A DNA stretch of 43,919 bases. It comes from UBA6183 sp034676125. Lineage in GTDB: Bacteria; Bacteroidota; Bacteroidia; UKL13-3. Position numbers and translations under genes: made by a program. The DNA is taken from contig JAUCCO010000011.1 in NCBI GenBank assembly GCA_034676125.1, positions 1-43,919 of the forward strand, given 5' to 3'. The notes beneath the pieces were generated by a model. The model saw only the letters and a program-made list of their open reading frames with translations, was not told the origin of the DNA and ran no database searches. Below, in pieces: positions 32,427-41,413 of the stretch (positions within the stretch are counted from its first letter, which is position 1; each line of letters opens with the position of its first letter).

Positions 32427-32463
32427 AAAAAAGGTTGAGTCTTAATTGGCTCAACCTTTTTTT
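32427..32463 (+). terminator. Intrinsic terminator of the pnt operon
   Basis: AAAAAAGGTTGAG (32427-32439) pairs with CTCAACCTTTTTT (32450-32462) over 13 bases and is followed by T. It lies 17 bases after the pntB stop. Confidence 0.88.
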
Positions 32464-32736
32464 GTTTTAGTTAAGTCATAATAATGTTATGAAATATTAT
32501 GCTATAAAATGCAACTTCAAAAATTCATCAACCAAATAATATACCGAAATCACATTCGATATAGTCCAATTTCGACTCGGGCCTTATTGAACTATTTGCA
32601 TGTAGCATCGGCATTACCATTATAAAATTATGTTTAGTTTGGACTAAAAAATAATTACAATGGGTATAATTTACTACTTCTTTTTGTTAAATACATCAAA
32701 TAAAATATGTTTGTAAGCATCAAATTATTTAAGCTT
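32464..32736. other. AT-rich intergenic stretch
   Basis: About 270 bases between the pnt terminator and the next gene. I see no gene and no strong promoter; TTTGG near 32637 with TATAATTT near 32662 is a loose candidate only. Confidence 0.4.
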
Positions 32737-33153
32737 ATGAAAACACTTATGCCCTTGTTTTGCGCAGTTGCTATATTTTTATCAACCACTTTAGTAGCTC
32801 AAGATACCCTTATTTTTAAAAGTAACGTAGGTGCTGGGTTAATAGTGGATAGGGCAGGCAATAAACTTAATTTTAAATACCTAATTAAGTCAAGTCAGGA
32901 TATACCTTCAGCAAAAAGATATTTTAGAAAAGCACGTTTTAATAATGTAATAGCAACAATATTTTTTCTGCCCGGTGTAGTTGTAGCTAGTTATCCGCTT
33001 GGAGTTTCACTTTCGGGCGCTAAGTTAGATACTGATTTATTAATGCTTGGTGGTGGTTTGATTGTGGTGAGTGTACCTTTTCATATCTTCAGAAATAAAA
33101 ATATGCGAAGAGGAGTAGAAGCTTATAACCGCGAAGTATATAGGGGAGAATAA
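32737..33153 (+). CDS. Small envelope protein of unknown function
   Basis: About 138 residues from ATG 32737 (MKTLMPLFCAVAIFLSTTLV), a signal peptide ending VAQD. The mature part has a hydrophilic middle (SAKRYFRKARFNN) and two hydrophobic segments (FFLPGVVVASYPLG and LLMLGGGLIVVSVPF), with a basic C-terminal end. It resembles other small Bacteroidota membrane proteins with two helices, but no family is recognised. A longer reading from 32707 is possible. It ends next to a convergent lipoprotein gene with no gap. Confidence 0.65.
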   Translation: MKTLMPLFCAVAIFLSTTLVAQDTLIFKSNVGAGLIVDRAGNKLNFKYLIKSSQDIPSAKRYFRKARFNNVIATIFFLPGVVVASYPLGVSLSGAKLDTDLLMLGGGLIVVSVPFHIFRNKNMRRGVEAYNREVYRGE

Positions 33154-33666
33154 TTACTTCCCATACCTGATGGTAAATTTTACCATGTTATTGCCGCGTT
33201 TGCTATTCATATTGGCATCATTAAAATAATAAATATCATTTTGATTGGACCATTTAATGGTCTTAAATTTTGTATTGGTTATTGTATATTCAAACAAAAT
33301 AGCCCTTACATTATTGCGTTTATAAGTGCGCCAAAAACTGGTGGTTCCTCCAGAATTGAAAGTGTAAACACCCGATGTTGGAAACGAGTCCATGTTAATT
33401 TTAATTACTGTTACAAAATCGGGAGTGTCTTTAAAATTAAAAGAATACCCCATTTTTTCAAATTCCTTCTTACAGTTTTTTTCTATGCGGCTGTTAAACT
33501 CATCATTAAATATATATGGCACCTTATTATCTATATAAAGTTGCATGGTGTGTAGTTGTTTCTTTTTAGCTGCCTTTACCTTGTTGCGCTGCCAATACAG
33601 TTGATTACAGCTGCTTAAAGCCATTGTTAAAATTAGCAAATGTGTAAAATACTTAATTGTCCTCAT
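33154..33666 (-). CDS. Lipoprotein of unknown function
   Basis: A 170-residue lipoprotein with lipobox Cys20 (LTMALSSCNQLYW). It is basic after the lipobox (RNKVKAAKKKQ), followed by an alpha/beta-looking region (SFNFKDTPDFVTVIKINMD) and beta strands to the end (NNMVKFTIRYGK). It may be related to DUF4136-type lipoproteins, but the match is weak. It is convergent with the preceding gene. Confidence 0.65.
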   Translation of the reverse strand: MRTIKYFTHLLILTMALSSCNQLYWQRNKVKAAKKKQLHTMQLYIDNKVPYIFNDEFNSRIEKNCKKEFEKMGYSFNFKDTPDFVTVIKINMDSFPTSGVYTFNSGGTTSFWRTYKRNNVRAILFEYTITNTKFKTIKWSNQNDIYYFNDANMNSKRGNNMVKFTIRYGK

Positions 33667-33831
33667 CTTTTTTCTAGACCATAAAACTAATAAATCTATT
33701 CCTTACAATTGATATTTTTTTAACAACAACTATTTTATACCCATTGTTTAATAAAAATGGTAACATAATAAATATAATATTTATGTATGATTGTGCATCA
33801 ATTAAACACAAATAAACCATAATTTATAGTC

Positions 33832-34326
33832 ATGATTATTTCGCTTGTAGTTGCAGCCGATTTGCAAAATGGGATAGGAGTTAATAACCAATTGCTTTGC
33901 TATTTGCCTGCTGATTTAAAATATTTTAGACAAACCACAACAGGACATTGTATTGTTATGGGCCGAAAAACTTATGAAAGTATTGGTAAACCTTTGCCAA
34001 ATCGAACCAATATAATTGTTACCAGAAATGCAGGTTTAAGCATTGATGGATGTGTGGTTGTTACATCATTAGACGATGCAATTGAATATGCAAAACAACA
34101 AAATGAAACAGAGTTAATGATTACAGGTGGCGGTTCTATTTATGTTGATACCATTAAGTATTGCGATAAAATTTATTTAACAAGAATAGCGCATGTGTTT
34201 AATGCAGATACTTTTTTTCCTGAAATTTCGCTTGATCAATTTAAATTAACCAAAGCAGAAAATCATCAGCCTGATGAAAAAAACATGCACCCATATACTT
34301 TTGAAGTATGGGAACGTATTGTTTAG
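33832..34326 (+). CDS. folA: Dihydrofolate reductase
   Basis: A 164-residue enzyme that reduces dihydrofolate to tetrahydrofolate with NADPH. MIISLVVAADLQNGIGVNNQ is the N-terminal strand and Met20-type loop, LPADLKYF holds the catalytic acidic residue (Asp28), IVMGRKTYESIGKPLPNRTN is the NADPH-binding block, and ELMITGGGSIYVDTIKY the GG loop. The family's conserved Trp before the LPADL block is replaced by Cys23 (LLCYLPADL). The usual length and all other motifs are kept, so the enzyme is probably active. Confidence 0.95.
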   Translation: MIISLVVAADLQNGIGVNNQLLCYLPADLKYFRQTTTGHCIVMGRKTYESIGKPLPNRTNIIVTRNAGLSIDGCVVVTSLDDAIEYAKQQNETELMITGGGSIYVDTIKYCDKIYLTRIAHVFNADTFFPEISLDQFKLTKAENHQPDEKNMHPYTFEVWERIV

Positions 34327-34338
34327 TAGAACTAAAAT

Positions 34339-35028
34339 TTATGCCGTTGTAAAATCATCGTTTTGCATGGTAAAACCCAAACGTTTTGCGGTAGGCATTC
34401 CACTACTATGACTCATGATGTTTTTTTGTTCAACTGTTATGTAATTTAGCATTTCTATTGGCGGTACCCTTAAATCAAAGTTTAAACAATACAACATTGC
34501 TTCTTCTATAATATTTGTTAAGCTGGTAATGTTAACGGTTTGTTTTTCAAGGTCGGCATACATAAACGATAAAGGGCGTTTGCCATCAACAAAAAAGTTG
34601 TTGTCTTTATTAATAAAAACACGTCCAATTAAATAACCCATATCACTTTCGCGGTTGTAGCGCAACGAGTCTGATAAGAAATTATATACCTGTATCATGC
34701 CAAAATATCCCCTTTGTTCGTCTTCTTTAAGGTAGTTTGATTTGTGTAAATAATGATTTTCATCTAAATCAAACACATTGGTGTGCATCATAATAACAAG
34801 GGTATCACCACTAAATTTTAAATGTGCTTCAAAGTCGCCCTTATCGTAATATTTTATCTCAACCAAAGGTGCTTTTTCATCCATTTCTGGATTTAGTTTA
34901 GTTTCAATATTGCGTAATACTGTTTTAAATTCATGAAAAGCTGCTTGGGTAATTTTAAACACGGCCTGTTTGTTTTTTGATTTTTTACAAAGCAGGTCTT
35001 TTACTTCATTTATTTTTGATTCGGTCAT
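34339..35028 (-). CDS. Conserved hypothetical protein
   Basis: A 229-residue soluble protein without signal peptide or membrane helix. It begins with a helical block (INEVKDLLCKKSKNKQAVFK), then alternates strands and helices (APLVEIKYYDKGDFEAHLKF, VIMMHTNVFDLDENHYLHKS, GRVFINKDNNFFVDGKRPLS) and ends in a flexible Met/Asn/Asp-rich tail. I think it is a Bacteroidota-specific protein of unknown function. It is convergent with folA (12 bases). Confidence 0.75.
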   Translation of the reverse strand: MTESKINEVKDLLCKKSKNKQAVFKITQAAFHEFKTVLRNIETKLNPEMDEKAPLVEIKYYDKGDFEAHLKFSGDTLVIMMHTNVFDLDENHYLHKSNYLKEDEQRGYFGMIQVYNFLSDSLRYNRESDMGYLIGRVFINKDNNFFVDGKRPLSFMYADLEKQTVNITSLTNIIEEAMLYCLNFDLRVPPIEMLNYITVEQKNIMSHSSGMPTAKRLGFTMQNDDFTTA

Positions 35029-35172
35029 TAATAATTTGATTTAATGTGATGGTTACAGGTTGTTTTGTGTATAAAAGGTGCTAAGTTTATTCAATCTATT
35101 TCTTTTTTCCATAGTTAAATCGCCCGCTGAACAAATAAGGAGTATTATGTTTTTCATAGTATGTAAATAAAA

Positions 35173-35204
35173 AAGTGGGGTACTAATTTAATAGCACCCC
35201 ACTT
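35173..35204 (-). terminator. Intrinsic terminator of proS
   Basis: AAGTGGGGT (35173-35181) pairs perfectly with ACCCCACTT (35196-35204). On the minus strand the stem is followed by a T-rich run, so it ends the proS transcript about 100 bases after its stop. The stretch 35029-35302 contains no gene. Confidence 0.8.
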
Positions 35205-35302
35205 ATTATAATTATTAAAATTAGTGCTTAACAAATTTAAGCGTTTAGGTGTAATTAGCACCACTTAATTTTATTGGTTTATGGTATGATTTGCGCTTGT
35301 AA

Positions 35303-36778
35303 TTAATAAGCTTTTGCAAACAACACACGCTGTGTGCTTGGTTGGCCGGTTAATACACATTTGCCGCTTTCTTGTTTGTTGTTTAAAGGTATACAACGTA
35401 TGGTAGCTTTTGATAGTTCCTTAATTTTCAATTCAGTTTCTGTTGTTCCATCCCAATGTGCGCTTATAAAACCTGTTTTGTTTTCTAGCACATCCATAAA
35501 CTCATCCCAAGTGTTTACATTGCTTATATGTTGGTCGCGGTAATCAAGTGCTTTTTGGTAAATATTATTCTGTATTTGGGTTAGTAAATGTTCAATCTTG
35601 TGTTCTAAATCAATATTGCTCATTACTTGTTTTTCTTTGGTGTCTCTTCGTGCTACTTCTACACTTTCGTTGGTAACATCTCTTGGTCCAATTGCAATTC
35701 TTACTGGCACACCTTTTAATTCGTATTCGGCAAATTTAAACCCAGGAGTAGTATTATCGCGGTCGTCTAACTTTACTGAAATGCCTTTTTTACGCAAAGC
35801 AGTTTGAATCTCTTTGGCCTTGTTTAAAACCAATTCCTTCTCTTCTTCTTTTTTGCCTAAAATAGGTACAATTACCACTTGTATTGGCGCTAAGTTAGGA
35901 GGTAAAATTAAACCTTCATCATCACTATGGCTCATTACTAAAGCTCCCATTAAACGTGTTGAAACGCCCCAAGATGTAGCCCAAACATACTCTTGTTTGT
36001 TTTCTTTGGTTGCATATTTTACATCAAAAGCTTTTGCAAAGTTTTGTCCTAAAAAATGCGAAGTTCCCATTTGTAATGCTTTACCATCTTGCATCAAACC
36101 TTCAATACAATAAGTTTCTATAGCACCAGCAAAACGTTCGTTGGCGGTTTTTATACCTTTAATTACAGGTACAGCCATAATGTTTTCAGCAAAATCTGTA
36201 TACACATCAAGCATTTGTTTGGTTTCTGCAACTGCTTCTTCTGATGTTGCATGAGCGGTATGTCCTTCTTGCCATAAAAACTCGGTGGTGCGTAAAAATA
36301 ATCTTGTACGCATTTCCCATCTCACCACATTAGCCCATTGGTTTACTAAAATTGGTAAATCACGATGAGATTTAATCCAATCGCGGTAGGTATTCCAAAT
36401 AATGGTTTCAGATGTAGGACGTACAATTAATTCTTCTTCAAGCTTAGCAGTTTCATCAACTACTATTTCACCATTTTCGGCAGTTTTTAATCTATAATGT
36501 GTTACTACTGCACACTCTTTGGCAAAACCATCAACATGACTTGCTTCTTTACTAAAAAAAGATTTTGGAATAAATAAAGGGAAATAAGCATTTTGATGTC
36601 CAGTTTCTTTAAAACGTTTGTCCAATTCGGCTTGCATTTTTTCCCATATAGCATAACCATACGGCTTAATTACCATACAACCTTTTACAGCCGAATGTTC
36701 AGCTAAATCAGCAGCTTTAACTAGGTTATTGTACCATGCGCTATAATCATCGCTTCTTTTTACTTTTTTATTATCCAT
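35303..36778 (-). CDS. proS: Prolyl-tRNA synthetase (short, archaeal/eukaryotic type)
   Basis: A 491-residue class II aminoacyl-tRNA synthetase that charges tRNA-Pro. KGCMVIKPYGYAIWEKMQAE is motif 1, RPTSETIIWNTYRDWI with LVNQWANVVRWEMRTRLFLR the motif 2 region, and WGVSTRLMGALVMSHSDDEG motif 3. The chain is about 490 residues and lacks the insertion domain of the long bacterial type, as in many Bacteroidota. The N terminus SDDYSAWYNNLVKAADLA is typical. A minus-strand TAATTTTG element at 36837-36830 suggests its promoter. Confidence 0.97.
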   Translation of the reverse strand: MDNKKVKRSDDYSAWYNNLVKAADLAEHSAVKGCMVIKPYGYAIWEKMQAELDKRFKETGHQNAYFPLFIPKSFFSKEASHVDGFAKECAVVTHYRLKTAENGEIVVDETAKLEEELIVRPTSETIIWNTYRDWIKSHRDLPILVNQWANVVRWEMRTRLFLRTTEFLWQEGHTAHATSEEAVAETKQMLDVYTDFAENIMAVPVIKGIKTANERFAGAIETYCIEGLMQDGKALQMGTSHFLGQNFAKAFDVKYATKENKQEYVWATSWGVSTRLMGALVMSHSDDEGLILPPNLAPIQVVIVPILGKKEEEKELVLNKAKEIQTALRKKGISVKLDDRDNTTPGFKFAEYELKGVPVRIAIGPRDVTNESVEVARRDTKEKQVMSNIDLEHKIEHLLTQIQNNIYQKALDYRDQHISNVNTWDEFMDVLENKTGFISAHWDGTTETELKIKELSKATIRCIPLNNKQESGKCVLTGQPSTQRVLFAKAY

Positions 36779-36829
36779 CTTTGTAAGAGTTTTTGGAATA
36801 GTATTTGTCTAACACATATAAATCGGCAG

Positions 36830-36837
36830 CAAAATTA
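36830..36837 (-). promoter_or_regulatory. -7 element of the proS promoter
   Basis: On the minus strand TAATTTTG matches TAnnTTTG. It lies 51 bases upstream of the proS ATG. The -33 box is weak; a TTG lies about 23 bases further upstream, beyond the usual spacing. Confidence 0.45.
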
Positions 36838-36865
36838 TATTTTCACAGCTATAAAACACACAATT

Positions 36866-38233
36866 ATGCTATATCGTAAATTAAATATCTTTTACACCTT
36901 GTTAATAAGCGCAATTACGCTCATTTCGTGTAATACACCGCAAGGTGTGCTAAATAGTGTTGAGGATGATGTTTATTTCTCGCGCAAAGCTACAAGCAGC
37001 AGCCCTAGGTATGTGCCAGAGGTTGATGTAAACGAGATTATCAAAAAAAATCCTCCTCAGTATGGCGAGGGTCGTGAGATAGAGCCCGAATATCAACCCA
37101 ATAATTACAATTATAATAGTGGTACAGATTATACCAACCCTAATGCAGCATCTGGCTATCAGCGTTACAAAGCCGAGCAAGATGCTTTGCAACAAGACGA
37201 ACAAAATAATAACGACCAATTTTTAAGTACTGTACCATATTCTGGTTACGAGGAAGAAGCATCAGAAGCTAGTTTATTACGCAGGCAATATGCTGGTAAT
37301 TATGGTGGATATTTTGCACGCCCTTCTCGTTATAATAGTTGGGCCCGTCCATCATTAAGTATTGGTTGGAATATGTTTACAGGATTTGGCGTTGGTATGG
37401 GTTGGGGTAATGGATTTAACACGGGTTGGAATACAGGTTATGGATACGGTTGGCCACATTACAATACATATTGCGATCCGTTTTGGACATATGGAAATGG
37501 TTATAGTTCGCCTTGGGGATATAGCCCTTATAATAATTGGGGATATAATAGCTGGGGTTACAATCCTTGGGGATATAACGGTTACTATGGATACAATAAT
37601 TATTATGGTTACCAAAATAGAAATTACGTAGGTGGTTGGGGTTATAATCAATACGAAAACAATAATAATACACCAGCAAAAACCTATCGCCCACGTGGCC
37701 AAGGTGCGGGAACAAGTATACCAAGAGGCACAGATGGAGGAAGAGTTGTTACACCTCGCCAAGGACAGGTAGGCGTTGAAAATCCGCAGCAAAATCAAGG
37801 TAGGGTAGTTGTGCCTCGCTCAAGCAGCGAAGGTCAGTTAATTAATCGCGATGGGCAACCCGTTTATGTTGCACCAAATCAAAACAGAAATAATACACCA
37901 CGTTCTTATAATTCATATCCAAAAAGTGTAGAACAAGAACGTAATTATCGTGATGTAGCACCAGCACCAAGGCCGCAAGTTCCGCAAACTAGGCCAAGCA
38001 CACCACAAAGAGATTATACTGCGCCAGTGCAAGATAGAAATGAAATGCCAAGAGAACGGTATACAACTCCTCCAGCAAGAAATACAGCTCCATCAAGAGA
38101 TAATACACCTGCTAGGAATTATAGTCCTTCTCCATCACCTTCAAGAGGTGGCGGTGGAACAGTTTCTCCTCCAAGCGGTGGTAGTCGTGGTAGTTCAGGT
38201 GGTGGAAGTGCACCACGTTCTCGTCCTCGTTAG
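36866..38233 (+). CDS. Lipoprotein with Gly/Tyr/Trp/Asn-rich low-complexity region
   Basis: A 455-residue protein with lipobox Cys22 (LISCNTPQG). After a short domain (NSVEDDVYFSRKATSSSPRY), a linker rich in Asn and Gln leads into a region at about 160-255 built of short GYNxWGYN and WGYNPWGYNGYYGYN-like units. The C-terminal third is rich in Pro, Arg, Gln and Ser (RPRGQGAGTSIPRG and others) and ends in Ser/Gly/Arg. Such proteins are found beside proS and OmpP1/FadL genes in Bacteroidota. It is probably envelope-exposed and partly disordered; function unknown. It is 30 bases upstream of the barrel gene. Confidence 0.75.
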   Translation: MLYRKLNIFYTLLISAITLISCNTPQGVLNSVEDDVYFSRKATSSSPRYVPEVDVNEIIKKNPPQYGEGREIEPEYQPNNYNYNSGTDYTNPNAASGYQRYKAEQDALQQDEQNNNDQFLSTVPYSGYEEEASEASLLRRQYAGNYGGYFARPSRYNSWARPSLSIGWNMFTGFGVGMGWGNGFNTGWNTGYGYGWPHYNTYCDPFWTYGNGYSSPWGYSPYNNWGYNSWGYNPWGYNGYYGYNNYYGYQNRNYVGGWGYNQYENNNNTPAKTYRPRGQGAGTSIPRGTDGGRVVTPRQGQVGVENPQQNQGRVVVPRSSSEGQLINRDGQPVYVAPNQNRNNTPRSYNSYPKSVEQERNYRDVAPAPRPQVPQTRPSTPQRDYTAPVQDRNEMPRERYTTPPARNTAPSRDNTPARNYSPSPSPSRGGGGTVSPPSGGSRGSSGGGSAPRSRPR

Positions 38234-38263
38234 TTATTATCAATAAGCTTTAAAAAACTTAAT

Positions 38264-39793
38264 ATGAACAAGTATAAATTATTGCTTGCAGCCATAATTG
38301 TTAGTGGTTATGCACAAGCACAAAACGAAGCAGATATTTTGCGTTTTTCGCAAACCTATAATATGGGAACCGCACGTTCACAAGGTGCAGGTGGGGCTTT
38401 TGGTGCAGTAGGTGCTGACATGTCTTCTGGGTATATTAATCCAGCGGGCTTGGCTGTATATCGCAGAAACGAATTGCAACTTTCAACTGCGGTAACTGGT
38501 ACATTAACTTCGGGTAATTTTTTAGGTGCAACACTCGATGATAGCAGAACAAACTTTAACATACCATCTTTTGGATTGGTATTAAGTAAAGTAAATACCG
38601 GTTTAAGAGGTGATGCAACAAGTGGTGTGGTTAATTATAATTTTGGTTTTGGATATAACCGTACCAATAGTTTTCAGCAAAATACTTTTATGCAAGGCTA
38701 CAATACAAAAAGTAATTTGTCTCAGTTTTTTGTTGATCAATCAAACGGAACTCCATTAGACCAAATTACTGCAGCAGGTAAAGAGTTTGAATTTTATAAC
38801 ATGGGTTGGAATGCATATTTAACTGATACTTTAAATAATAATACAACTTATTACTCGCCTTGGTTTGATGGTGATAATGATTACCGTTTATTACAAACAC
38901 AAAAAATAACCAGGCGTGGTGCTATGGGCGAATACAACTTTTCAGGAGCTGTTAATTTTGATAACATTTTATATTTAGGAGGAGGATTGGTAATAAATAC
39001 GCTGTATCAAGAGTACACTTCATTGTTTACAGAAAGCGACCCAGATGGAACTGTAACTACAACAACAGGAAGTGGCTCGGGAAATTATTATAAATCAAGC
39101 TATTTACAAACTGATGTAACCACAAACGGAACAGGAGTAGCAGGTAGGTTTGGTGTTATTTTTCGCCCTATTGATATTTTTAAAATTGGATTGTCGGTAC
39201 AAACCGCTTCGCGTATTAACATGAAAGATGAATACAAATACAAAGTAGGTAGCGAAATAAATTGGCCAGGTATAGGTAAGGTTGATGTTTCATCGCCAGA
39301 AGGAACTTATAATTATCAATTAATTACACCTGCACGTTTTACTGCAAGTGCCGCTTTAACATTGCCTAAATATGGTTTTATATCTATTGATGCAGATAGG
39401 ATTAATTACAGCAGCGGAAGGTTAACATCAACCGATTCGGATTTTGGTATTGCAAATGGCAATGCACGTGCATTATTTCAAGAAGCTTATCAAATTAGGG
39501 TTGGTGCCGAAGTAAAAGTAAATGATGTTTACCGTTTTAGAGCTGGTTATAATGTAGCCACTAGTCCGTATAAAAATGCAATTGCAGGTGTTATTGTTGA
39601 TGATTTAATGCGTTATGGATACTCGGTTGGTGCTGGATATACCAATGGTGATTATTTTATTGATGCCGCATTAATCACCACAACTTTTAACGAATTTTAT
39701 ACACCTTATACTGTAAGTGGTGTATATTCGCCTACAGGAAAAGCCAGCCATACCATGATAAATGTGGCAGTAACTGGTGGCATTCGTTTTTAA
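38264..39793 (+). CDS. OmpP1/FadL/TodX-family outer-membrane transporter
   Basis: A 509-residue beta-barrel protein with signal peptide MNKYKLLLAAIIVSGYAQAQ. The N-terminal plug is recognisable by DILRFSQTYNMGTARSQG, AGGAFGAVGADMSSGYINPA and the NPAG motif of the FadL family. Amphipathic strands fill the rest to the final VAVTGGIRF strand. FadL-type proteins admit hydrophobic compounds such as long-chain fatty acids through the outer membrane. proS-lipoprotein-OmpP1 is a recurring order in Bacteroidota. The patatin gene follows after 14 bases. Confidence 0.85.
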   Translation: MNKYKLLLAAIIVSGYAQAQNEADILRFSQTYNMGTARSQGAGGAFGAVGADMSSGYINPAGLAVYRRNELQLSTAVTGTLTSGNFLGATLDDSRTNFNIPSFGLVLSKVNTGLRGDATSGVVNYNFGFGYNRTNSFQQNTFMQGYNTKSNLSQFFVDQSNGTPLDQITAAGKEFEFYNMGWNAYLTDTLNNNTTYYSPWFDGDNDYRLLQTQKITRRGAMGEYNFSGAVNFDNILYLGGGLVINTLYQEYTSLFTESDPDGTVTTTTGSGSGNYYKSSYLQTDVTTNGTGVAGRFGVIFRPIDIFKIGLSVQTASRINMKDEYKYKVGSEINWPGIGKVDVSSPEGTYNYQLITPARFTASAALTLPKYGFISIDADRINYSSGRLTSTDSDFGIANGNARALFQEAYQIRVGAEVKVNDVYRFRAGYNVATSPYKNAIAGVIVDDLMRYGYSVGAGYTNGDYFIDAALITTTFNEFYTPYTVSGVYSPTGKASHTMINVAVTGGIRF

Positions 39794-39807
39794 TAATTTT
39801 TATACTC

Positions 39808-40596
39808 TTGATAAACCCACCTAACGTAGATAAAAGATATAAACTCGGTATTGTACTGTCGGGTGGTGGAGCACGTGGATATGCGCATATTGGCGTACTA
39901 AAAGCATTAAACGAAAATGGTATTTATCCGGATGTGGTTTCGGCAACTAGTGCAGGAAGTATAGTTGGTGCTTTATATGCTGATGGATTTACACCTGATG
40001 AGATTTATAAAATCTTTTCGGATGTTGATTTGTATAAATTCCTTAGTTTTTATAGACCAGTATTTGGTTTGTTAAGGTTTGATGGATTAAGAAAAAAATT
40101 GCAACAAAGCCTAAAAGCACAAAATTATACAGAGCTAAAAATGCCGTTATATGTTTGTGCAACTAACTTTACAAAGGCGCACGTACAATACTTTACACAA
40201 GGCGATTTAATTACTTCAATTATGGCAAGTTGTGCTATTCCTATGGTGCTTAAGCCGGTGCTTATTAATGGTGATTTTTATGTAGATGGTGGGTTAATGA
40301 ATAACCTTCCGGTTGAACCATTATTAGGAATTTGTGATGAAATAATTGGTGTAAATGTTAACCCTGTTTATGAAGTTAAAAAGTTTAGGTCGGTAAGAAA
40401 TTATGCGGATAGAATAATGCACCTTGCAATACGTGCAAATATTGAATCGAGTATTACCAAATGCGATGTTTATATTGAGCCTCCCGGGCTTATGGAATAT
40501 CACCTATTTAAAGTATCGGCTGCTCAACAAATTTTCGAAATAGGCTACAACCATACCTTAAGTATCATCAATAAAATTAAAGAAGATTTATTTTAG
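39808..40596 (+). CDS. Patatin-like phospholipase family protein
   Basis: A 262-residue lipid acyl hydrolase. The oxyanion-hole block GIVLSGGGARGYAHIGVLKA is at residues 14-33, and the nucleophile elbow is ATSAGSIVGALYADG with Ser48 (Ala in place of the first Gly of GxSxG). The partner acid is in FYVDGGLMNNLPVEPLLG (DGG). Start is TTG 39808; no ATG is available before the catalytic motif. It follows the OmpP1/FadL gene by 14 bases, so a role in processing imported lipids is plausible (inference). Confidence 0.9.
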   Translation: MINPPNVDKRYKLGIVLSGGGARGYAHIGVLKALNENGIYPDVVSATSAGSIVGALYADGFTPDEIYKIFSDVDLYKFLSFYRPVFGLLRFDGLRKKLQQSLKAQNYTELKMPLYVCATNFTKAHVQYFTQGDLITSIMASCAIPMVLKPVLINGDFYVDGGLMNNLPVEPLLGICDEIIGVNVNPVYEVKKFRSVRNYADRIMHLAIRANIESSITKCDVYIEPPGLMEYHLFKVSAAQQIFEIGYNHTLSIINKIKEDLF

Positions 40597-40714
40597 CATT
40601 ACATTTACAATGTGTTAACATAAATAAACATCAACCCAAACTTTATTGGCATTGCATTTGATAAACTGCCATTATAAAAATATAATTAACCCTATTAAAT
40701 TAAAATTGTACGAT

Positions 40715-41314
40715 ATGAAAACCAAGGTAAGTAAGTTGCTAAGCGCAGCAGTATTATTAAGTGTTATGGCAAGTTTAACTGTTGCTTGTAAATCAAAAAA
40801 AGGCACACCAATACAAACACAAACTGGTGCTACAGAAATTACAGTTCCGTTTACAGGAAAAGATTACGAAACCAGTAAAGAATATTTCAGGGCTCGTTCT
40901 TCAGGAAATAGTATTGATATGGTAACAGCTAAAAAAATTGCCATGCAAAATGCAAAAAGCGAAATGGCTGGAATGATTCAAACTACCATGAAAAAAGTTA
41001 CTGAACAATATACAAACCAACGCCAAACCGGAACAACCCAAGAGTTTACCAATAAGTTTGAAGAGTTGGCGCGCGAAGTAACTAACCAAAGCTTAACTGA
41101 TGTAGCTGTAATTGGTGAGAAAATATTTAAAGAAACAACCAATACATACACTTATTGGGTAGCAATTGAGGCCAATAAAAAAACGGTACTTGAAGGTGTA
41201 GAAAAAGCAATTGGCCAAAACCAAAAGCTTGCACAAGATTACGATAAGAAAAAGTTTGAAGAGATTTTTAATAGCGAAATGGAAAAATTAGCTAAAGAAA
41301 GAGCAGGCAATTAA
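40715..41314 (+). CDS. LPP20-type lipoprotein
   Basis: A 199-residue lipoprotein from ATG 40715 (MKTKVSKLLSAAVLLSVMAS), lipobox Cys25 (TVACKSKKG). The rest is a helix-and-strand block of the LPP20/FlgT-like type: SIDMVTAKKIAMQNAKSEMA, LTDVAVIGEKIFKETTNTYT and YWVAIEANKKTVL. Earlier in-frame codons from 40646 encode no signal peptide, so the later ATG is chosen. A terminator separates it from the next gene, which has a related domain. Confidence 0.78.
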   Translation: MKTKVSKLLSAAVLLSVMASLTVACKSKKGTPIQTQTGATEITVPFTGKDYETSKEYFRARSSGNSIDMVTAKKIAMQNAKSEMAGMIQTTMKKVTEQYTNQRQTGTTQEFTNKFEELAREVTNQSLTDVAVIGEKIFKETTNTYTYWVAIEANKKTVLEGVEKAIGQNQKLAQDYDKKKFEEIFNSEMEKLAKERAGN

Positions 41315-41341
41315 GTTGTAATTTTTCTGCTGATTTTTTTT

Positions 41342-41382
41342 AAAAAGAACACACAGGATTTACATACTGCGTGTTCTTTTTT
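41342..41382 (+). terminator. Intrinsic terminator after the first LPP20-type lipoprotein
   Basis: AAAAAGAACAC (41342-41352) pairs with GTGTTCTTTTT (41371-41381); a further CAG/CTG pairing extends the stem, followed by T. It leaves about 30 bases to the next gene, which may therefore have its own transcript. Confidence 0.75.
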
Positions 41383-41413
41383 AGTTTTTGATTTAAATTT
41401 TCAGGTAAAACCC

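Noticed and set aside
32464..32736. Possible small RNA or riboswitch after the pnt terminator
   Set aside because: The stretch is AT-rich, with no stable long stem or recognised riboswitch motif.
37355..37798. Long open frames opposite the Gly/Tyr/Trp/Asn-rich lipoprotein
   Set aside because: They are antisense to a repetitive, biased coding region, lack recognisable domains and start signals, and are the expected by-product of the codon bias there.
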